Below are positions 50,108-60,113 of a stretch of 64,000 nucleotides of DNA, piece by piece (position 1 is the first letter of the stretch; each line of letters opens with the position of its first letter). Made by a program: the position numbers and the translations under genes. The notes under the pieces are model-generated. The model did no database searches. It was not told the origin of the DNA and saw only the letters and a program-made list of their open reading frames with translations. Origin of the DNA: Serratia nematodiphila DZ0503SBS1 (lineage in GTDB: Bacteria; Pseudomonadota; Gammaproteobacteria; Enterobacterales; Enterobacteriaceae); contig NZ_JPUX01000001.1 in the NCBI RefSeq assembly GCF_000738675.1, forward strand, positions 3,844,001 to 3,908,000, given 5' to 3'.

Positions 50108-50722
50108 TAGTAAAAGACCACCTCCTGAGGAGGTGGCTTTACACGACGCCCCCTAAAAGGGGGCCATTTTCGAGTTAATCCTGCAACAGCTCCATCTGCT
50201 GTTTGATCTCTTGGTCCTTCTTATCCTGATACTTCACGTATCGCCTGATAATTTCTTCGTTTACCCCTACCGTATCGACAAAGTATCCCCTTGCCCAAAA
50301 ATGATTGCCCCACAACTTCTTTCGTATATGTGGGAAACGATTGTAAAGCCGGATTGCACTGCGTCCTTTCAGGACGCCCATCAACGTCGAAATCGATAGC
50401 TTCGGGGGGACTATCACGACCAGATGCACATGATCTGGCTGAATATTTAGCTCAAGAACTTCACAGTCCTTCATGTTGCAGAGGATATAAATTGTTCGGT
50501 AGAGCTCTTTGCCCACCTTGTCGCGGAGGATTTTAAATCGATACTTTGGCGTCCAAACCAGGTGGTATTTGCAACGCCAGAACACATGTGATGAACTCCT
50601 GTATAAACCCATGTTGGTGATTTCCTTCTTACTTGTGGTGAGTAAGCTGGAATATTCCGGCATGGGTTTCCTTCAGGCTAGAGCCTCACAGGTTCAATCA
50701 CCACCTCCTTAGGAGGTGGTTT
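50108..50722 (-). mobile_element. IS200-type insertion sequence
   Basis: A roughly 600-bp element with one Y1 transposase gene on the minus strand. Both ends carry the same palindrome, CCACCTCC-N3-GGAGGTGG (50118-50136 and 50701-50719). These are subterminal hairpins of the kind IS200/IS605 transposases recognise. No target duplication is expected. It separates tcyP from the bidirectional terminator at 50735. Boundaries are approximate to about 10 bp. A GCCCCC / GGGGGC hairpin (50148-50164) lies between the transposase stop and the nearer end. Confidence 0.85.
50175..50612 (-). CDS. tnpA: IS200/IS605-family transposase TnpA
   Basis: A 145-residue HUH-superfamily Y1 transposase. The metal-binding HUH motif is H61-V-H63 in QPDHVHLVVIVPP and the catalytic Tyr125 is in IIRRYVKYQDKK with Gln129 nearby. 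It nicks and joins single-stranded DNA at the hairpin ends. Length is close to IS200 TnpA. The ATG at 50612 (MGLYRSSSHVFWRCKYHLVW) is the family start; the frame is open 17 codons more upstream. It looks intact. Confidence 0.92.
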   Translation of the reverse strand: MGLYRSSSHVFWRCKYHLVWTPKYRFKILRDKVGKELYRTIYILCNMKDCEVLELNIQPDHVHLVVIVPPKLSISTLMGVLKGRSAIRLYNRFPHIRKKLWGNHFWARGYFVDTVGVNEEIIRRYVKYQDKKDQEIKQQMELLQD

Positions 50723-50734
50723 AAGGCTTACAAC

Positions 50735-50765
50735 GAAAAAACCGGGGATAATCCCCGGTTTTTTT
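50735..50765. terminator. Bidirectional terminator between tcyP side and phnX
   Basis: AAAAAACCGGGG-ATAAT-CCCCGGTTTTTTT is a perfect stem with A/T runs on both sides. It serves the phn minus-strand arm and, before the IS200 insertion, probably tcyP. Confidence 0.92.
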
Positions 50766-50783
50766 ATGCCCCGCGTTCGGTCG

Positions 50784-51593
50784 TTACGGCCGCTCGCCGT
50801 TCGCCAACCGCCGGTTGATGTCGGCGATCGCTGCCGGCAATTGCGCCAGCGTGTCTATCACATAGTGCGCGCCCGCCGCGTACAGCTTATCGGCGGCCGC
50901 CGCGCGGCGGCGCTCTATCTCGCCCGCCGTCATCCGGCGATACTCCTGCCAGGTGGCGCCAAACTCGTTACCGGACAGCGCCAGCCCGACGCTCCACATC
51001 CCGGCGTTCAGCCCTTCGGCAATGCCCGGCACCGCGTCATCCACCTTCACGCAATGCGCCACCGCATCGATGCCCAGCGCGATCGCGTTCTGCAACGCCA
51101 TCCACGGCCCCGGTCGGCCGCCGGCTGCAAGATCGTCGGTGGCGACCCAGTAATCCGGCGCGTAGCCGCGCTGTGCGGCGGCGGGCACCAGCACCTCCAT
51201 CACCGCGCGCGGATAGCCGGAGCAGGAACCGATTTTAATCCCCTGCTCGCGCAAAGCGGCAATCACCTGCGGCACGCCCTCGATGGGATCGGCGAAGTCG
51301 ATCACTTTAGCGATTTGCAGCGGCATAAACGCCTGATACAGCGCGTCAATGTCCTGATGGCTCATCGAGCGTCCCAGCTTCTGCCGCCAGCGCGCGTCGA
51401 CCGCCGGCAGCTTGCCCAGCGCCTCGATGTGCTGCCATTTGCCCAGCCCCATCGGAATGCGTGCCTCCGCCAGGCTGATGTCGATATCGAAGGTTTGCTT
51501 GAACGACTCGACGAAAATCTGCGTTGGCGCAAAGGAGCCGAAGTCCACCGTGGTGCCCGCCCAGTCGAGGATCACTGCGTTGATCTGTTTCAT
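50784..51593 (-). CDS. phnX: Phosphonoacetaldehyde hydrolase PhnX
   Basis: A 269-residue HAD-superfamily phosphonatase that splits phosphonoacetaldehyde into acetaldehyde and phosphate. The nucleophile Asp10 is in [14 protein letters not shown] with Ala12 at the family-specific position. The Schiff-base Lys52 lies in [12 protein letters not shown] of the cap domain, and [11 protein letters not shown] carries the metal site Asp residues. It works right after PhnW in 2-aminoethylphosphonate breakdown and is 9 bp downstream of phnW. AAGGA precedes the ATG at 51593. Confidence 0.95.
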   Translation of the reverse strand: MKQINAVILDWAGTTVDFGSFAPTQIFVESFKQTFDIDISLAEARIPMGLGKWQHIEALGKLPAVDARWRQKLGRSMSHQDIDALYQAFMPLQIAKVIDFADPIEGVPQVIAALREQGIKIGSCSGYPRAVMEVLVPAAAQRGYAPDYWVATDDLAAGGRPGPWMALQNAIALGIDAVAHCVKVDDAVPGIAEGLNAGMWSVGLALSGNEFGATWQEYRRMTAGEIERRRAAAADKLYAAGAHYVIDTLAQLPAAIADINRRLANGERP

Positions 51594-51602
51594 GGTCAAT
51601 CC

Positions 51603-52706
51603 TTATTGATTCCAGTACATCGCCTGCCCGACGGCCGCCAGCAAACGTTCGATATCTTGCGGATAGATTTCACCGATGTTGCCGATACGGAAGCAGTCGC
51701 TCTGCGACACTTTACCGGGATAAATCACGAAGCCTTGTTGCTTGAGACGCTGATAAAACTCGGCGAAGCGGTATGTATCAGCCTTTGGCGAATAGAACGC
51801 GGTGATGATCGGCGAGTGCAGCGCATCGTCCAGCAGGGTCTCAAAACCCAGCTCGCGCATACCCGCCACCAGCCGCCGCTGATTGGCCTGATAGCGGTGG
51901 TGGCGCGCGGCAATGCCGCCCTCTTGTTCCAGCTCTTTCAGCGCCTGCGCGAAGGCCAGCACGGTGTGGGTCGGCGACGTAAAGCGCCATTTGCCGGCCT
52001 GATCCTCCATACAGCGCCACTGAGCATACAGATCCAGCGACAGCGAGCGTGAACGGCCGGCACATTTCTCCAGCTCGCTGCGGCGGGCGATGACGAACGC
52101 GAAGCCCGGCACGCCCTGAATGCATTTGTTGGCGGAGCTGATCAGAAAATCGATGCCCAGCGCGTCCACATCCAACGGGATGCCGCCAAAGCTGCTCATG
52201 GCGTCGACGATAAAGGTCTTGCCATTGCGCGCCGCCAGACCAGCGACCTTCTGCAGCGGATTGAGCATGCCGGTGGTGGTTTCACAGTGCACCATGGCGA
52301 TATGGCTGATGCGCGCATCGCTTTTCAGCACCGCCTCCATCGCCGCCACGTCCGGTTCATTCACCTCGCCGCAGTCAAAGGCGTGGTGGTCGATATCCAT
52401 CAGCCGCGCCATTTCGATCATCCGCGCCCCGTAGGCGCCGTTGTTGACGATCAGCAGCTTGTCGTGCGGGCCGATGACCGTACCCAGCACGCCCTCTACC
52501 GCGAAGCTGCCGCTGCCTTGCAGCAGCACCGAGGTATAACCGGCAGACGGCGTCGCCAGCGCCACCAGCCGTTGGCGAATGCGCTGCACCACGCCGAGGT
52601 TGTAATCTTCATCCCAGGTGCAGCTGTCATACAACATCGCCTCTTTCACCGTTTTCGACGTGGTCAACGGGCCGGGGGTCAACAGCAGGTAGTTACGATC
52701 GGACAT
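51603..52706 (-). CDS. phnW: 2-aminoethylphosphonate:pyruvate aminotransferase PhnW
   Basis: A 367-residue class V PLP aminotransferase that converts 2-aminoethylphosphonate plus pyruvate to phosphonoacetaldehyde plus alanine. The PLP lysine is K194 in [12 protein letters not shown] and the ring-binding Asp168 is in [29 protein letters not shown] is the family start, and the length equals that of Salmonella PhnW. I chose the ATG at 52706 (AGGTGA upstream) over a GTG three codons earlier. It is divergent from phnR. Confidence 0.96.
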   Translation of the reverse strand: MSDRNYLLLTPGPLTTSKTVKEAMLYDSCTWDEDYNLGVVQRIRQRLVALATPSAGYTSVLLQGSGSFAVEGVLGTVIGPHDKLLIVNNGAYGARMIEMARLMDIDHHAFDCGEVNEPDVAAMEAVLKSDARISHIAMVHCETTTGMLNPLQKVAGLAARNGKTFIVDAMSSFGGIPLDVDALGIDFLISSANKCIQGVPGFAFVIARRSELEKCAGRSRSLSLDLYAQWRCMEDQAGKWRFTSPTHTVLAFAQALKELEQEGGIAARHHRYQANQRRLVAGMRELGFETLLDDALHSPIITAFYSPKADTYRFAEFYQRLKQQGFVIYPGKVSQSDCFRIGNIGEIYPQDIERLLAAVGQAMYWNQ

Positions 52707-52718
52707 GTTATTCACCTA

Positions 52719-52733
52719 TTGGTCTATACCAGA
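52719..52733. promoter_or_regulatory. Candidate PhnR operator in the phnW-phnR gap
   Basis: TGGTCTATACCA (52720-52731) is a near-perfect palindrome about 14 bp before the phnW start. It matches the TGGTCTAGACCA-type operator of HutC/NagR/DasR GntR regulators, and a sister copy stands before phnS at 53710. Confidence 0.7.
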
Positions 52734-52860
52734 TTGCGCTCATTGTGGCGGCAAATTCCAGCCCCGGTCAAACGACAAAGCGCGGTGAAACAAAAAATTC
52801 ATCTGGCTATGTATAATAAGCGCGTGCCGGAATGTCGGGCCGATGCCATAGCGAGATGAA

Positions 52861-53580
52861 ATGAAAGAACATCAGGGCGATATGCCTCACTACCTGCAGA
52901 TCAAGGATCAGCTCCAGGCGCGCATCACCCGCGGCGCGCTGCAGGCCGGCGATAAGCTGCCTTCGGAGCGCGAGCTGTGCGCCATCTTCTCCACCACCCG
53001 CGTCACCATTCGCGAAAGCCTGGCGCAATTGGAAGCCACCGGCGCCATCTACCGCGCCGATCGCCGCGGCTGGTTCGTCACGCCGGAACGGCTGTGGCTG
53101 GATCCGACGCAGAACACCAACTTCCACCGTCTCTGTCAGGAGCAAGGGCGCACGCCGCGCACCGCGCTGCTGTCCGGCGAAAAAACCACGGTGCCGCTCG
53201 ACGTCATGCAGCCGCTGGCGCTCGAACCATTCGATCAGGTGTATCTGCTGCGCCGCGTGCGCTATGCCGACGGCCGCGCCATCTGCTATTGCGAGAACCA
53301 CTGCCTGCCGCAGCGGGTGCCGGAACTGCTCAGGCACGATCTCAACGGCAGCCTGACCGAGGTTTATCAACAGCATTACGATTTGATTTACAGCAACATG
53401 CACCTGTCGTTCTACCCGACCGCCCTGCCTTACCGCGCCGCCAACGCGCTCGGCGCCATGGTCGGCCTGCCCGCGTTGCTGCTGCGTCGACTGAATTACG
53501 ATCAGCACGGCCGCATCCTCGATTTCGATATTGAATACTGGCGCCACGACAGCCTGCGCATCGAAGTCGATACGCTCTAA
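52861..53580 (+). CDS. phnR: GntR/HutC-family regulator PhnR
   Basis: A 239-residue regulator with an N-terminal winged helix ([64 protein letters not shown], about 10-75) and a C-terminal UTRA effector domain. It is the likely sensor of 2-aminoethylphosphonate controlling the divergent phnWX and the downstream phnSTUV. The shared TGGTnTATACCA palindromes are its probable binding sites. The ATG at 52861 follows a purine-rich but weak ribosome site. Confidence 0.9.
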   Translation: MKEHQGDMPHYLQIKDQLQARITRGALQAGDKLPSERELCAIFSTTRVTIRESLAQLEATGAIYRADRRGWFVTPERLWLDPTQNTNFHRLCQEQGRTPRTALLSGEKTTVPLDVMQPLALEPFDQVYLLRRVRYADGRAICYCENHCLPQRVPELLRHDLNGSLTEVYQQHYDLIYSNMHLSFYPTALPYRAANALGAMVGLPALLLRRLNYDQHGRILDFDIEYWRHDSLRIEVDTL

Positions 53581-53709
53581 CCTCGATTATCACGGGGCCG
53601 GCGCCCGCGGCCCCGCCTTCCTCACCCACGCTCGATCCCCCTTTTAAGGCAAATATATTTTGCCGCTTTCATTTGTTTGTCATATTTGCCGATTAGCTTG
53701 GCCGCATAT

Positions 53710-53723
53710 CTGGTGTATACCAG
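53710..53723. promoter_or_regulatory. Candidate PhnR operator upstream of phnS
   Basis: CTGGT-GTAT-ACCAG is a 14-bp inverted repeat 34 bp before phnS. It shares TGGTnTATACCAG with the site before phnW, implying joint control of uptake and breakdown. Confidence 0.72.
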
Positions 53724-53757
53724 TTTCGCATTAACCCGCAACAGTGAGGCTGAAGCT

Positions 53758-54768
53758 ATGAAATTTTCTCGTCTGGTCGTGATGACCGCCATCGCACTCG
53801 GCGCCGCGCCGGCCTGGGCCGCCGATGCGGTGGTGACCGTCTACTCCGCCGATGGTCTGCACGACGGCGATCACAGCTGGTATCAAACCCAGTTCGACGC
53901 CTTCACCCAGGCGACCGGCGTCAAGGTGCAGTACGTCGAAGGCGGCTCCGGCGCCATCGTGGAGCGCCTGTCGAAGGAGCGCAGCAACCCGCAGGCCGAC
54001 GTGCTGGTGACGCTGCCGCCGTTCATCCAGCGCGCCGCCGCGGAAAAACTGCTGCAGGACTTCACCCCGCAGGATGCGGCGCAGATCGCCGACGCCCATC
54101 CGCAGTTCGTGCCACTGGTGAACAACTACCTGAGCTTCATCTATAACGCCAAACTGCTGCCGCAGGCGCCTGCCAGCTATCAACAGCTGCTGGACGCGCA
54201 GTTCCGCAATAAGCTGCAGTACTCCACGCCGGGCCAGGCGGGTGACGGCACCGCGGTGATGCTGCAGGCGTTTCACAGCTTCGGCAGCAAAGACGCCGGT
54301 TTCGACTACCTCGGCAAGCTGCAAAGCAACAACGTCGGCCCTTCGGCCTCCACCGGCAAGCTGACCGCGCTGGTCAATAAGGGGGAGCTGCTGGTGGCCA
54401 ACGGCGATCTGCAGATGAACCTGGCGCAGATGCGCAGCAACCCGAACGTGAAGGTGTTCTGGCCGGCCGGGCCGGACGGCAAACGCAGCACGCTGGTGCT
54501 GCCTTACTACATCGGCCTGGTGCAAGGCGCGCCGCAAAGCGCCAACGGCAAAAAGCTGATCGATTTCCTGCTGAGCAAAGAAGCGCAGAGCAGCGTCAGC
54601 GCCATTTCCTACGGCATGCCGGTGCGTAAGGATGTCACCCCGACCGACGATAACTTCAGGCAGTCGCAGGCCGCGCTGCAGGGTGTAGAGATCTGGGCGC
54701 CGGACTGGAACCAGGTGGTGAGCAGCCTGTCCGCCGATATCTCCCGCTGGCACAAGGTGACAGAATGA
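53758..54768 (+). CDS. phnS: 2-Aminoethylphosphonate-binding periplasmic protein PhnS
   Basis: A 336-residue cluster D-type solute-binding protein (iron(III)/thiamine/spermidine-like fold). The signal peptide is [21 protein letters not shown] (cleaved about residue 21). The mature sequence [53 protein letters not shown] is typical of this class. It collects 2-aminoethylphosphonate for PhnTUV. I chose the ATG at 53758 with GAGG about 9 bp upstream, rather than an opening 27 codons earlier that would cover the operator. Confidence 0.93.
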   Translation: MKFSRLVVMTAIALGAAPAWAADAVVTVYSADGLHDGDHSWYQTQFDAFTQATGVKVQYVEGGSGAIVERLSKERSNPQADVLVTLPPFIQRAAAEKLLQDFTPQDAAQIADAHPQFVPLVNNYLSFIYNAKLLPQAPASYQQLLDAQFRNKLQYSTPGQAGDGTAVMLQAFHSFGSKDAGFDYLGKLQSNNVGPSASTGKLTALVNKGELLVANGDLQMNLAQMRSNPNVKVFWPAGPDGKRSTLVLPYYIGLVQGAPQSANGKKLIDFLLSKEAQSSVSAISYGMPVRKDVTPTDDNFRQSQAALQGVEIWAPDWNQVVSSLSADISRWHKVTE

Positions 54769-55901
54769 CGCTGACCATGCCTTCTACCCTCACTTCCCGC
54801 GCCGAGGCGCGGGATAGCAGCCTCGACATCGCCGGGCCGTCGGGCATTCAGCTCGACCGCGTCAGCGTGTCGTATCGCGGCACCGAGGTGCTGAAACCCC
54901 TGACGCTCACCATCGCCCCCGGCGAAGTGCTGGCGCTGATCGGCCCCTCCGGCTCGGGTAAAACCACCGTGCTGCGAGCGATCGCCGGCTTCGTGCAGCC
55001 CTCCGCCGGGCGTATTGCCATCGGTGACGTCGATGTCACCGACGTGCCGCCCTATGAGCGCGGCCTGGGCATGGTGGTACAGAACTACGCGCTGTTTCCG
55101 CATATGCGCGTCGAGGACAATGTGGCGTTCGGCCTGCGCGCGCAGGGCAAGCCGCGCGGCCTGACCGCCGAGCGCGTCGAAGAGGCGTTGGCCATCGTCG
55201 GCATGTCCGCCTACGCCAAGCGCTATCCCAACCAGCTCTCCGGCGGCCAGCAACAGCGGGTGGCGATCGCTCGCGCCATCGCGGTGCGCCCCAAAGTATT
55301 GCTGCTGGATGAGCCGCTGTCGGCGCTGGACGCGCAAATCCGCCACAGCATGGTGGAAGAGATCGCCCGCCTGCACCGCGAGCTGCCGGATCTGACCATC
55401 CTGTACGTCACCCACGATCAGGGCGAAGCGCTGACGCTGGCGGACAAGATTGGCATCATGCGCGACGGCCATCTCATCGCCCACGGCGAAACCCGCGCGC
55501 TGTACCATCATCCGACGAACCGCTTCGCCGCCGAGTTCCTCGGCCGCGCCAACCTGCTGCCGGCTACCGCCCTGGAAACTACCGCGCAGCAAGGCATGAC
55601 CACCGTCAGCTGCGCCGGCAAAGTGATCGGCTGTTTCACTTACGGCGCACAACGCGGCTTCGACAAGCTGCTGTGCATCCGGCCACAGCACATTGCGCTC
55701 GATGCCGATGCCCAGCGCAGCAACTGCATCATCGGCACGCTGCATGATATTCATTGGCAGGGAGAGTTGACGCACCTGCAGTTCGACGCGGAAGGCCATC
55801 CGCTGCGCGTGGTCACCACTCATCGCAGCCGGATGCCGCAGATCGGCGAGCGCGTGCCGCTCTACTTCGCCCCCGACGATGCGGTACTGATCGAGGACTG
55901 A
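54765..55901 (+). CDS. phnT: 2-Aminoethylphosphonate ABC transporter ATPase PhnT
   Basis: A 378-residue ATPase. Walker [10 protein letters not shown] is at 60-68, the signature [17 protein letters not shown] near 157-173, Walker [13 protein letters not shown], switch His in VTHDQGEAL, and a C-terminal TOBE-type regulatory domain (about 260-378). The start overlaps the phnS stop (ATGA). The N-terminal 25 residues precede the fold and are poorly conserved. Confidence 0.94.
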   Translation: MTLTMPSTLTSRAEARDSSLDIAGPSGIQLDRVSVSYRGTEVLKPLTLTIAPGEVLALIGPSGSGKTTVLRAIAGFVQPSAGRIAIGDVDVTDVPPYERGLGMVVQNYALFPHMRVEDNVAFGLRAQGKPRGLTAERVEEALAIVGMSAYAKRYPNQLSGGQQQRVAIARAIAVRPKVLLLDEPLSALDAQIRHSMVEEIARLHRELPDLTILYVTHDQGEALTLADKIGIMRDGHLIAHGETRALYHHPTNRFAAEFLGRANLLPATALETTAQQGMTTVSCAGKVIGCFTYGAQRGFDKLLCIRPQHIALDADAQRSNCIIGTLHDIHWQGELTHLQFDAEGHPLRVVTTHRSRMPQIGERVPLYFAPDDAVLIED

Positions 55902-55902
55902 C

Positions 55903-56766
55903 ATGACCGACTCTACGCTTATTCGCCCGGCCCTGCGGCTGCGTTTGCCGCGCCGCCTGTGGATCCTGTTGCCGCTGCTGGTGCTGGCGACGCTGTTTTT
56001 CTACCCGTTAGCGCTGATCGTCAAACAGGCGTTTACCGACGATCAAGGGCTATTCAGCGCCGCCGCGCTGCAACAGGTGTTCGAATCCCGCCGCTTTGTC
56101 GGCGCTCTGCTCAACACGCTGCAGATTGCGCTGCTGGCGACGCTGGGCTGCCTGGTGCTCGGCACCCTGCTGTCGCTGCTGCTGGTGTTCACGCCGTTCC
56201 CCGGCAGCCGACTGATCGCCCGGGTGATCGATACCTTTATCGCCATGCCGACCTTCCTCATCACGCTGGCCTTCACCTTTATCTACGGCTCCGCCGGCCT
56301 GCTGAACGGCACGCTGATGGCGACCTTTGGTTTCACCCTGCCGCCGGTGGACTTTCTTTACTCCATCTGGGGCGTGATCCTGGCGGAAATCACCGTGTTT
56401 ACGCCGCTGGTGATGCGCCCGCTGATGGCGGCGCTGTCACAGATCGACCGCAGCCAGCTCGAGGCCGCCAGCATCCTCGGCGCCCGGCCGGGGCGCGTGG
56501 TGCGCCAGGTGATTTTACCGGCCGCGCTGCCGGCCTTGCTGGCCGGCGGCAGCCTGTGCCTGCTGTTGACCACCAATGAGTTCGGCATCGTGCTGTTTAT
56601 CGGCGCCAAGGGCGTCACCACGCTGCCGATGATGGTCTACGCCAAAGCGATTCTGGAGGCGGATTACGCCGTCGCCTGCACCATCGCCGTGGTGAATATC
56701 GCGCTGTCGCTCGGGCTGTTCTCCCTTTACCGCTACGCCGCGGCGCGCGCCGGGCTGAGGAACTGA
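55903..56766 (+). CDS. phnU: 2-Aminoethylphosphonate ABC transporter permease PhnU
   Basis: A 287-residue BPD-type inner-membrane permease with six helices. The EAA-loop coupling segment is QIDRSQLEAASILGARPGRVVRQVILPAALPALLAGGSLCL (about 180-222). It follows phnT by 1 bp and precedes phnV by 2 bp. Confidence 0.93.
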   Translation: MTDSTLIRPALRLRLPRRLWILLPLLVLATLFFYPLALIVKQAFTDDQGLFSAAALQQVFESRRFVGALLNTLQIALLATLGCLVLGTLLSLLLVFTPFPGSRLIARVIDTFIAMPTFLITLAFTFIYGSAGLLNGTLMATFGFTLPPVDFLYSIWGVILAEITVFTPLVMRPLMAALSQIDRSQLEAASILGARPGRVVRQVILPAALPALLAGGSLCLLLTTNEFGIVLFIGAKGVTTLPMMVYAKAILEADYAVACTIAVVNIALSLGLFSLYRYAAARAGLRN

Positions 56767-56768
56767 CG

Positions 56769-57572
56769 ATGTTGATTTGGTCTCGCACCGGCCGCACCCT
56801 GACCTGCACGCTGACGGTCACGCTGTTCGCCCTGTTCTTCTGCCTGCCGCTGGCGGTGATCCTGATGTCCAGCCTCAGTGAACAGTGGAACGGCGTGCTG
56901 CCGAGCGGCTTCACCCTCAACCACTTCCGCCAGGCGTTCAGCGGCGCCTCCTGGGACGCGCTGGTCGCCAGTCTGGCTATCGGTTTCAGCGCCAGCCTGT
57001 TCGCGCTGCTGTGCGGCACCTGGGCGGCGCTGGCGCTGCGCCACCATCAGGGGCGCGGCCAGCGGCTGCTGGGCACGCTGTTTTTCATTCCCAGCGCGGT
57101 GCCTTCGGTCTCTATCGGTTTGGGGATGCTGGTGGCGTTCAGCCAGGGGCCGCTGCAGATGAACGGCACCTTCCTGATCGTGCCCGCCGCCCACTTCGTG
57201 CTGATTTCCGCCTTTACCTTCGGCAACGTGATGGCCGGGCTGACCCGGCTGCCTGGCGACTACGAGAACGTCGCCGCCAGCCTGGGCGCTTCGCCGCTGT
57301 TCCGCCTGCGTCACGTCACCCTGCCGATGATCGCCCCCTACATGATCTCCGCCTTCGCACTCAGCCTGTCGCTGTCGATGGGGGAGCTGGGCGCGACCAT
57401 GATGATCTACCCGCCGAGCTGGGCGACGCTGCCGGTCACGATCTTCAGCCTGACCGATCGCGGCAGCATCGCCAACGGCGCGACGCTGACCATGATCCTG
57501 GTGGCGGCCACGCTGTTGCTGATGCTGATGCTGGAGCGGATTTCTCAGCGGCTGACGCCCGGCGCGAAATAA
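56769..57572 (+). CDS. phnV: 2-Aminoethylphosphonate ABC transporter permease PhnV
   Basis: A 267-residue BPD-type permease, partner of PhnU, with six helices. The coupling loop is LTRLPGDYENVAASLGASPLFRLRHVTLPMIAPYMISAFALSLS (about 157-200). It is the last gene of phnRSTUV and is followed by a perfect palindrome. Confidence 0.93.
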   Translation: MLIWSRTGRTLTCTLTVTLFALFFCLPLAVILMSSLSEQWNGVLPSGFTLNHFRQAFSGASWDALVASLAIGFSASLFALLCGTWAALALRHHQGRGQRLLGTLFFIPSAVPSVSIGLGMLVAFSQGPLQMNGTFLIVPAAHFVLISAFTFGNVMAGLTRLPGDYENVAASLGASPLFRLRHVTLPMIAPYMISAFALSLSLSMGELGATMMIYPPSWATLPVTIFSLTDRGSIANGATLTMILVAATLLLMLMLERISQRLTPGAK

Positions 57573-57577
57573 CAACA

Positions 57578-57599
57578 AGGCGCTGCCATGGCAGCGCCT
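57578..57599. terminator. 22-bp perfect palindrome between phnV and kdgR
   Basis: AGGCGCTGCC-AT-GGCAGCGCCT lies between convergent phnV and kdgR stops. There is no T-run; it may act as a bidirectional pause or termination hairpin. Confidence 0.6.
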
Positions 57600-57617
57600 C
57601 GCTCATCGAAATGACGG

Positions 57618-58409
57618 TCAGAACGGGTAGTCGTGATAGCCCTGCTGCTCGGAAATGCGCCGGGCGGCGACGTGCAGCAACGCCACATACTCCTCCCGCG
57701 CCGCGTCGGAAAAGCGCAGCGTCGGGAAAGAGATGCTCAGCCCGGCGATCGCCACCCCGAACCTGTCAAAGACCGGCACCGCGATGCAGCGGATCCCCGC
57801 CTCCTGCTCTTCGACATCTTCGCCGAATCCCTGCTCACGCACCCGCTCCAGCACCAGCAACAGTTCGGCGGCGCTGGTCAGGGTATGCTCGGTGCTGCGG
57901 ATAAATTCAATCTGCGACAGGATCTGCGCTACCTCCTCCCGATCGCGCCAGGCCAGCAGCACTTTACCGATGGCGGTGCTGTGCAGCGGGTTGCGACGAC
58001 CGATGCGCGAATACATGCGCAGGTTGTACATCGCGTCGATCTTGTGGATATAGACAATGCCGTCCTCATCCAGGGCGCCGAGGTGGATGGTTTCGCGGGT
58101 GCGGTTCGACAGTTCGCGCATCTGCACGTCGGCGCTGCGGATCAGATCGACGTTCTGCAACGATTTGGCGCCCAGTTCGAACAGCTTGAGCGTCAGCGCA
58201 TACTTTTCCGTCTCGCCTTCCTGCGAGACGTAGCCCAGCGCTTTCATGGTTTGCAGAAAACGGTAGACGGTGCTTTTGGACATCATCACCCGCTGGGACA
58301 GTTCGGTAATGCCAATCTCGCGCTCATCGCCAAGCGCCTGCAAAATGCCGAACACCTTCATCACGGATGAGACGGCATCCGGTTGCTTGTCTGAATCTGC
58401 GTTAGCCAT
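57618..58409 (-). CDS. kdgR: IclR-family regulator KdgR
   Basis: A 263-residue regulator almost identical in plan to E. coli KdgR, the repressor of pectin/2-keto-3-deoxygluconate breakdown and related genes. The winged helix ITELSQRVMMSKSTVYRFLQTMKALGYV (about 38-65) is followed by the IclR effector domain (TIHLGALDEDGIVYIHKID, LHSTAIGKVLLAW, RCIAVPVFDRFGVAIAGLSISFP) and the tail GYHDYPF. The frame opens 45 codons upstream; the ATG at 58409 gives MANADSDKQPD, the family start. It is next to yebQ and htpX as in E. coli. Confidence 0.96.
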   Translation of the reverse strand: MANADSDKQPDAVSSVMKVFGILQALGDEREIGITELSQRVMMSKSTVYRFLQTMKALGYVSQEGETEKYALTLKLFELGAKSLQNVDLIRSADVQMRELSNRTRETIHLGALDEDGIVYIHKIDAMYNLRMYSRIGRRNPLHSTAIGKVLLAWRDREEVAQILSQIEFIRSTEHTLTSAAELLLVLERVREQGFGEDVEEQEAGIRCIAVPVFDRFGVAIAGLSISFPTLRFSDAAREEYVALLHVAARRISEQQGYHDYPF

Positions 58410-58639
58410 GGTGAATGCCCTACTTAACGGTTTTGTTTCAGGAAATTTAAACAAGGGTTTCAGTATAATCGGAACAGATCGCGGCGCGCAACGCGGCTGA
58501 ACGCTAAGCGATTGAAGCCAAATGGATAACCCCGGCCCGCTCACCGCTATTTACAATTAAGCGGGCAACGGGCATGCAATCACGGGCGAATATGATTAGC
58601 ATGATAATACTCCCCTGAATAAATACCGCTGAGACCAAC

Positions 58640-60034
58640 ATGCGTCCTTGTTCCGACGGCCTCCCCGTCCCGCAACGCTATGGGGCGATCCTCGCCATCG
58701 CCCTCGGCGTTACCGTATCGGTGCTCGACGGCGCGATAGCCAACGTGGCGCTGCCCACCATCGCGCGCGATCTCAACGCCAGCCCGGCCAGCTCCATTTG
58801 GGTGGTCAACGCCTATCAGTTGGCGATCACCGTCTCTCTGCTGTCGCTGGCCTCGCTCGGCGATCTGGTCGGCTATCGCCGCATCTATCAGGCCGGATTG
58901 CTGGTGTTCAGCATCACCTCGCTGTTTTGCGCCCTGTCCGACTCGCTGCTCACGCTGACCATCGCCCGCGTATTGCAAGGCTTTGGCGCCGCCGCCATTA
59001 TGAGCGTCAACACCGCGCTGATCCGCATCATCTACCCGCAGCGTTTTCTCGGCCGCGGCATGGGCATCAACTCGCTGATCGTCGCCTGCTCCTCGGCGGC
59101 CGGGCCGACGGTGGCGGCCGCTATCCTGTCGGTCGCGTCCTGGCAGTGGCTGTTCGCCATCAACCTGCCGATCGGCATCGTCGCGCTGCTGCTGGGGATG
59201 AAATTCCTGCCGGCCAACGGCCAGAAAAGCGATAATCGCCGTTTCGATCCCGCCAGCGCGGTGCTGAACGCGCTGACTTTCGGCCTGCTGATCACCGCCA
59301 TCAGCGGCTTCGCCCAGGGCCAGAGCCTGACGCTGATCTTCAGCGAGATTGCCGCGCTGCTGGCGATTGGCGCGGTGTTCGTGCGCCGCCAGTTGCGCCA
59401 GGAATTTCCGTTGCTGCCGGTCGATCTGCTGCGCATCCCGATCTTCGCCCTGTCGATGGGCACCTCAATCTGCTCGTTCGCCGCGCAAATGCTGGCGATG
59501 GTGTCGCTGCCGTTCTTCCTGCAAAGCGCGTTGGGCCGCGACGAAGTGGCGACCGGGCTGCTGCTGACGCCGTGGCCGCTGGCGATCGTGGTGATGGCGC
59601 CGATCGCCGGCCGGCTGGTGGAGCGCGTGCACGCCGGCCTGCTGGGCTGCATTGGACTGGCGGTGTTCGCGCTCGGGCTGTTCTCGCTGGCGCTGCTGCC
59701 GGCGGCGCCGTCGAATATGGACATCATCTGGCGCATGGTGCTGTGCGGCGCCGGTTTCGGTCTGTTCCAGTCGCCCAACAACCACACCATCATCTCCGCC
59801 GCGCCGCGCAACCGCAGCGGCGGCGCCAGCGGCATGCTGGGCACCGCCCGCCTGCTGGGGCAAACCTCGGGGGCCGCGCTGGTGGCGCTGATGTTCAACC
59901 TGTTCCCTACCTCCGGCACCCACGCTTCACTGATCCTGGCTGGGGTGTTCGCCACCCTGGCTGCGGCGGTCAGCGGCCTGCGCATCACCCAATCGACCGC
60001 GCAAACGGCGCAGCCCAGCCGCGAGGTGAAATAG
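58640..60034 (+). CDS. yebQ: DHA2-type major facilitator YebQ
   Basis: A 464-residue major facilitator of the DHA2 (14-helix) drug:proton antiporter family. Motifs: LDGAIANVALPTIARDL (helix 1), LGDLVGYRRIYQAGLLVF (motif A), RVLQGFGAAAIMSVNTALIRIIYP, and GRGMGINSLIVACSSAAGPTVAAAIL (motif C). Its position between kdgR and htpX matches E. coli yebQ. Substrate is unknown. It is divergent from kdgR. Confidence 0.9.
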   Translation: MRPCSDGLPVPQRYGAILAIALGVTVSVLDGAIANVALPTIARDLNASPASSIWVVNAYQLAITVSLLSLASLGDLVGYRRIYQAGLLVFSITSLFCALSDSLLTLTIARVLQGFGAAAIMSVNTALIRIIYPQRFLGRGMGINSLIVACSSAAGPTVAAAILSVASWQWLFAINLPIGIVALLLGMKFLPANGQKSDNRRFDPASAVLNALTFGLLITAISGFAQGQSLTLIFSEIAALLAIGAVFVRRQLRQEFPLLPVDLLRIPIFALSMGTSICSFAAQMLAMVSLPFFLQSALGRDEVATGLLLTPWPLAIVVMAPIAGRLVERVHAGLLGCIGLAVFALGLFSLALLPAAPSNMDIIWRMVLCGAGFGLFQSPNNHTIISAAPRNRSGGASGMLGTARLLGQTSGAALVALMFNLFPTSGTHASLILAGVFATLAAAVSGLRITQSTAQTAQPSREVK

Positions 60035-60113
60035 CGGGCATAGAAAGAGCCGGGCCCCAATCCGATGTGGCCTGCCTGAGCCGGGCCACGTCGAGCGCGA
60101 TGCAGGCCTGGCG

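Noticed and set aside
58430..58475. Possible KdgR box (TGTTT ... AAACA) upstream of kdgR
   Set aside because: The inverted repeat is short and does not follow the known KdgR consensus closely enough.
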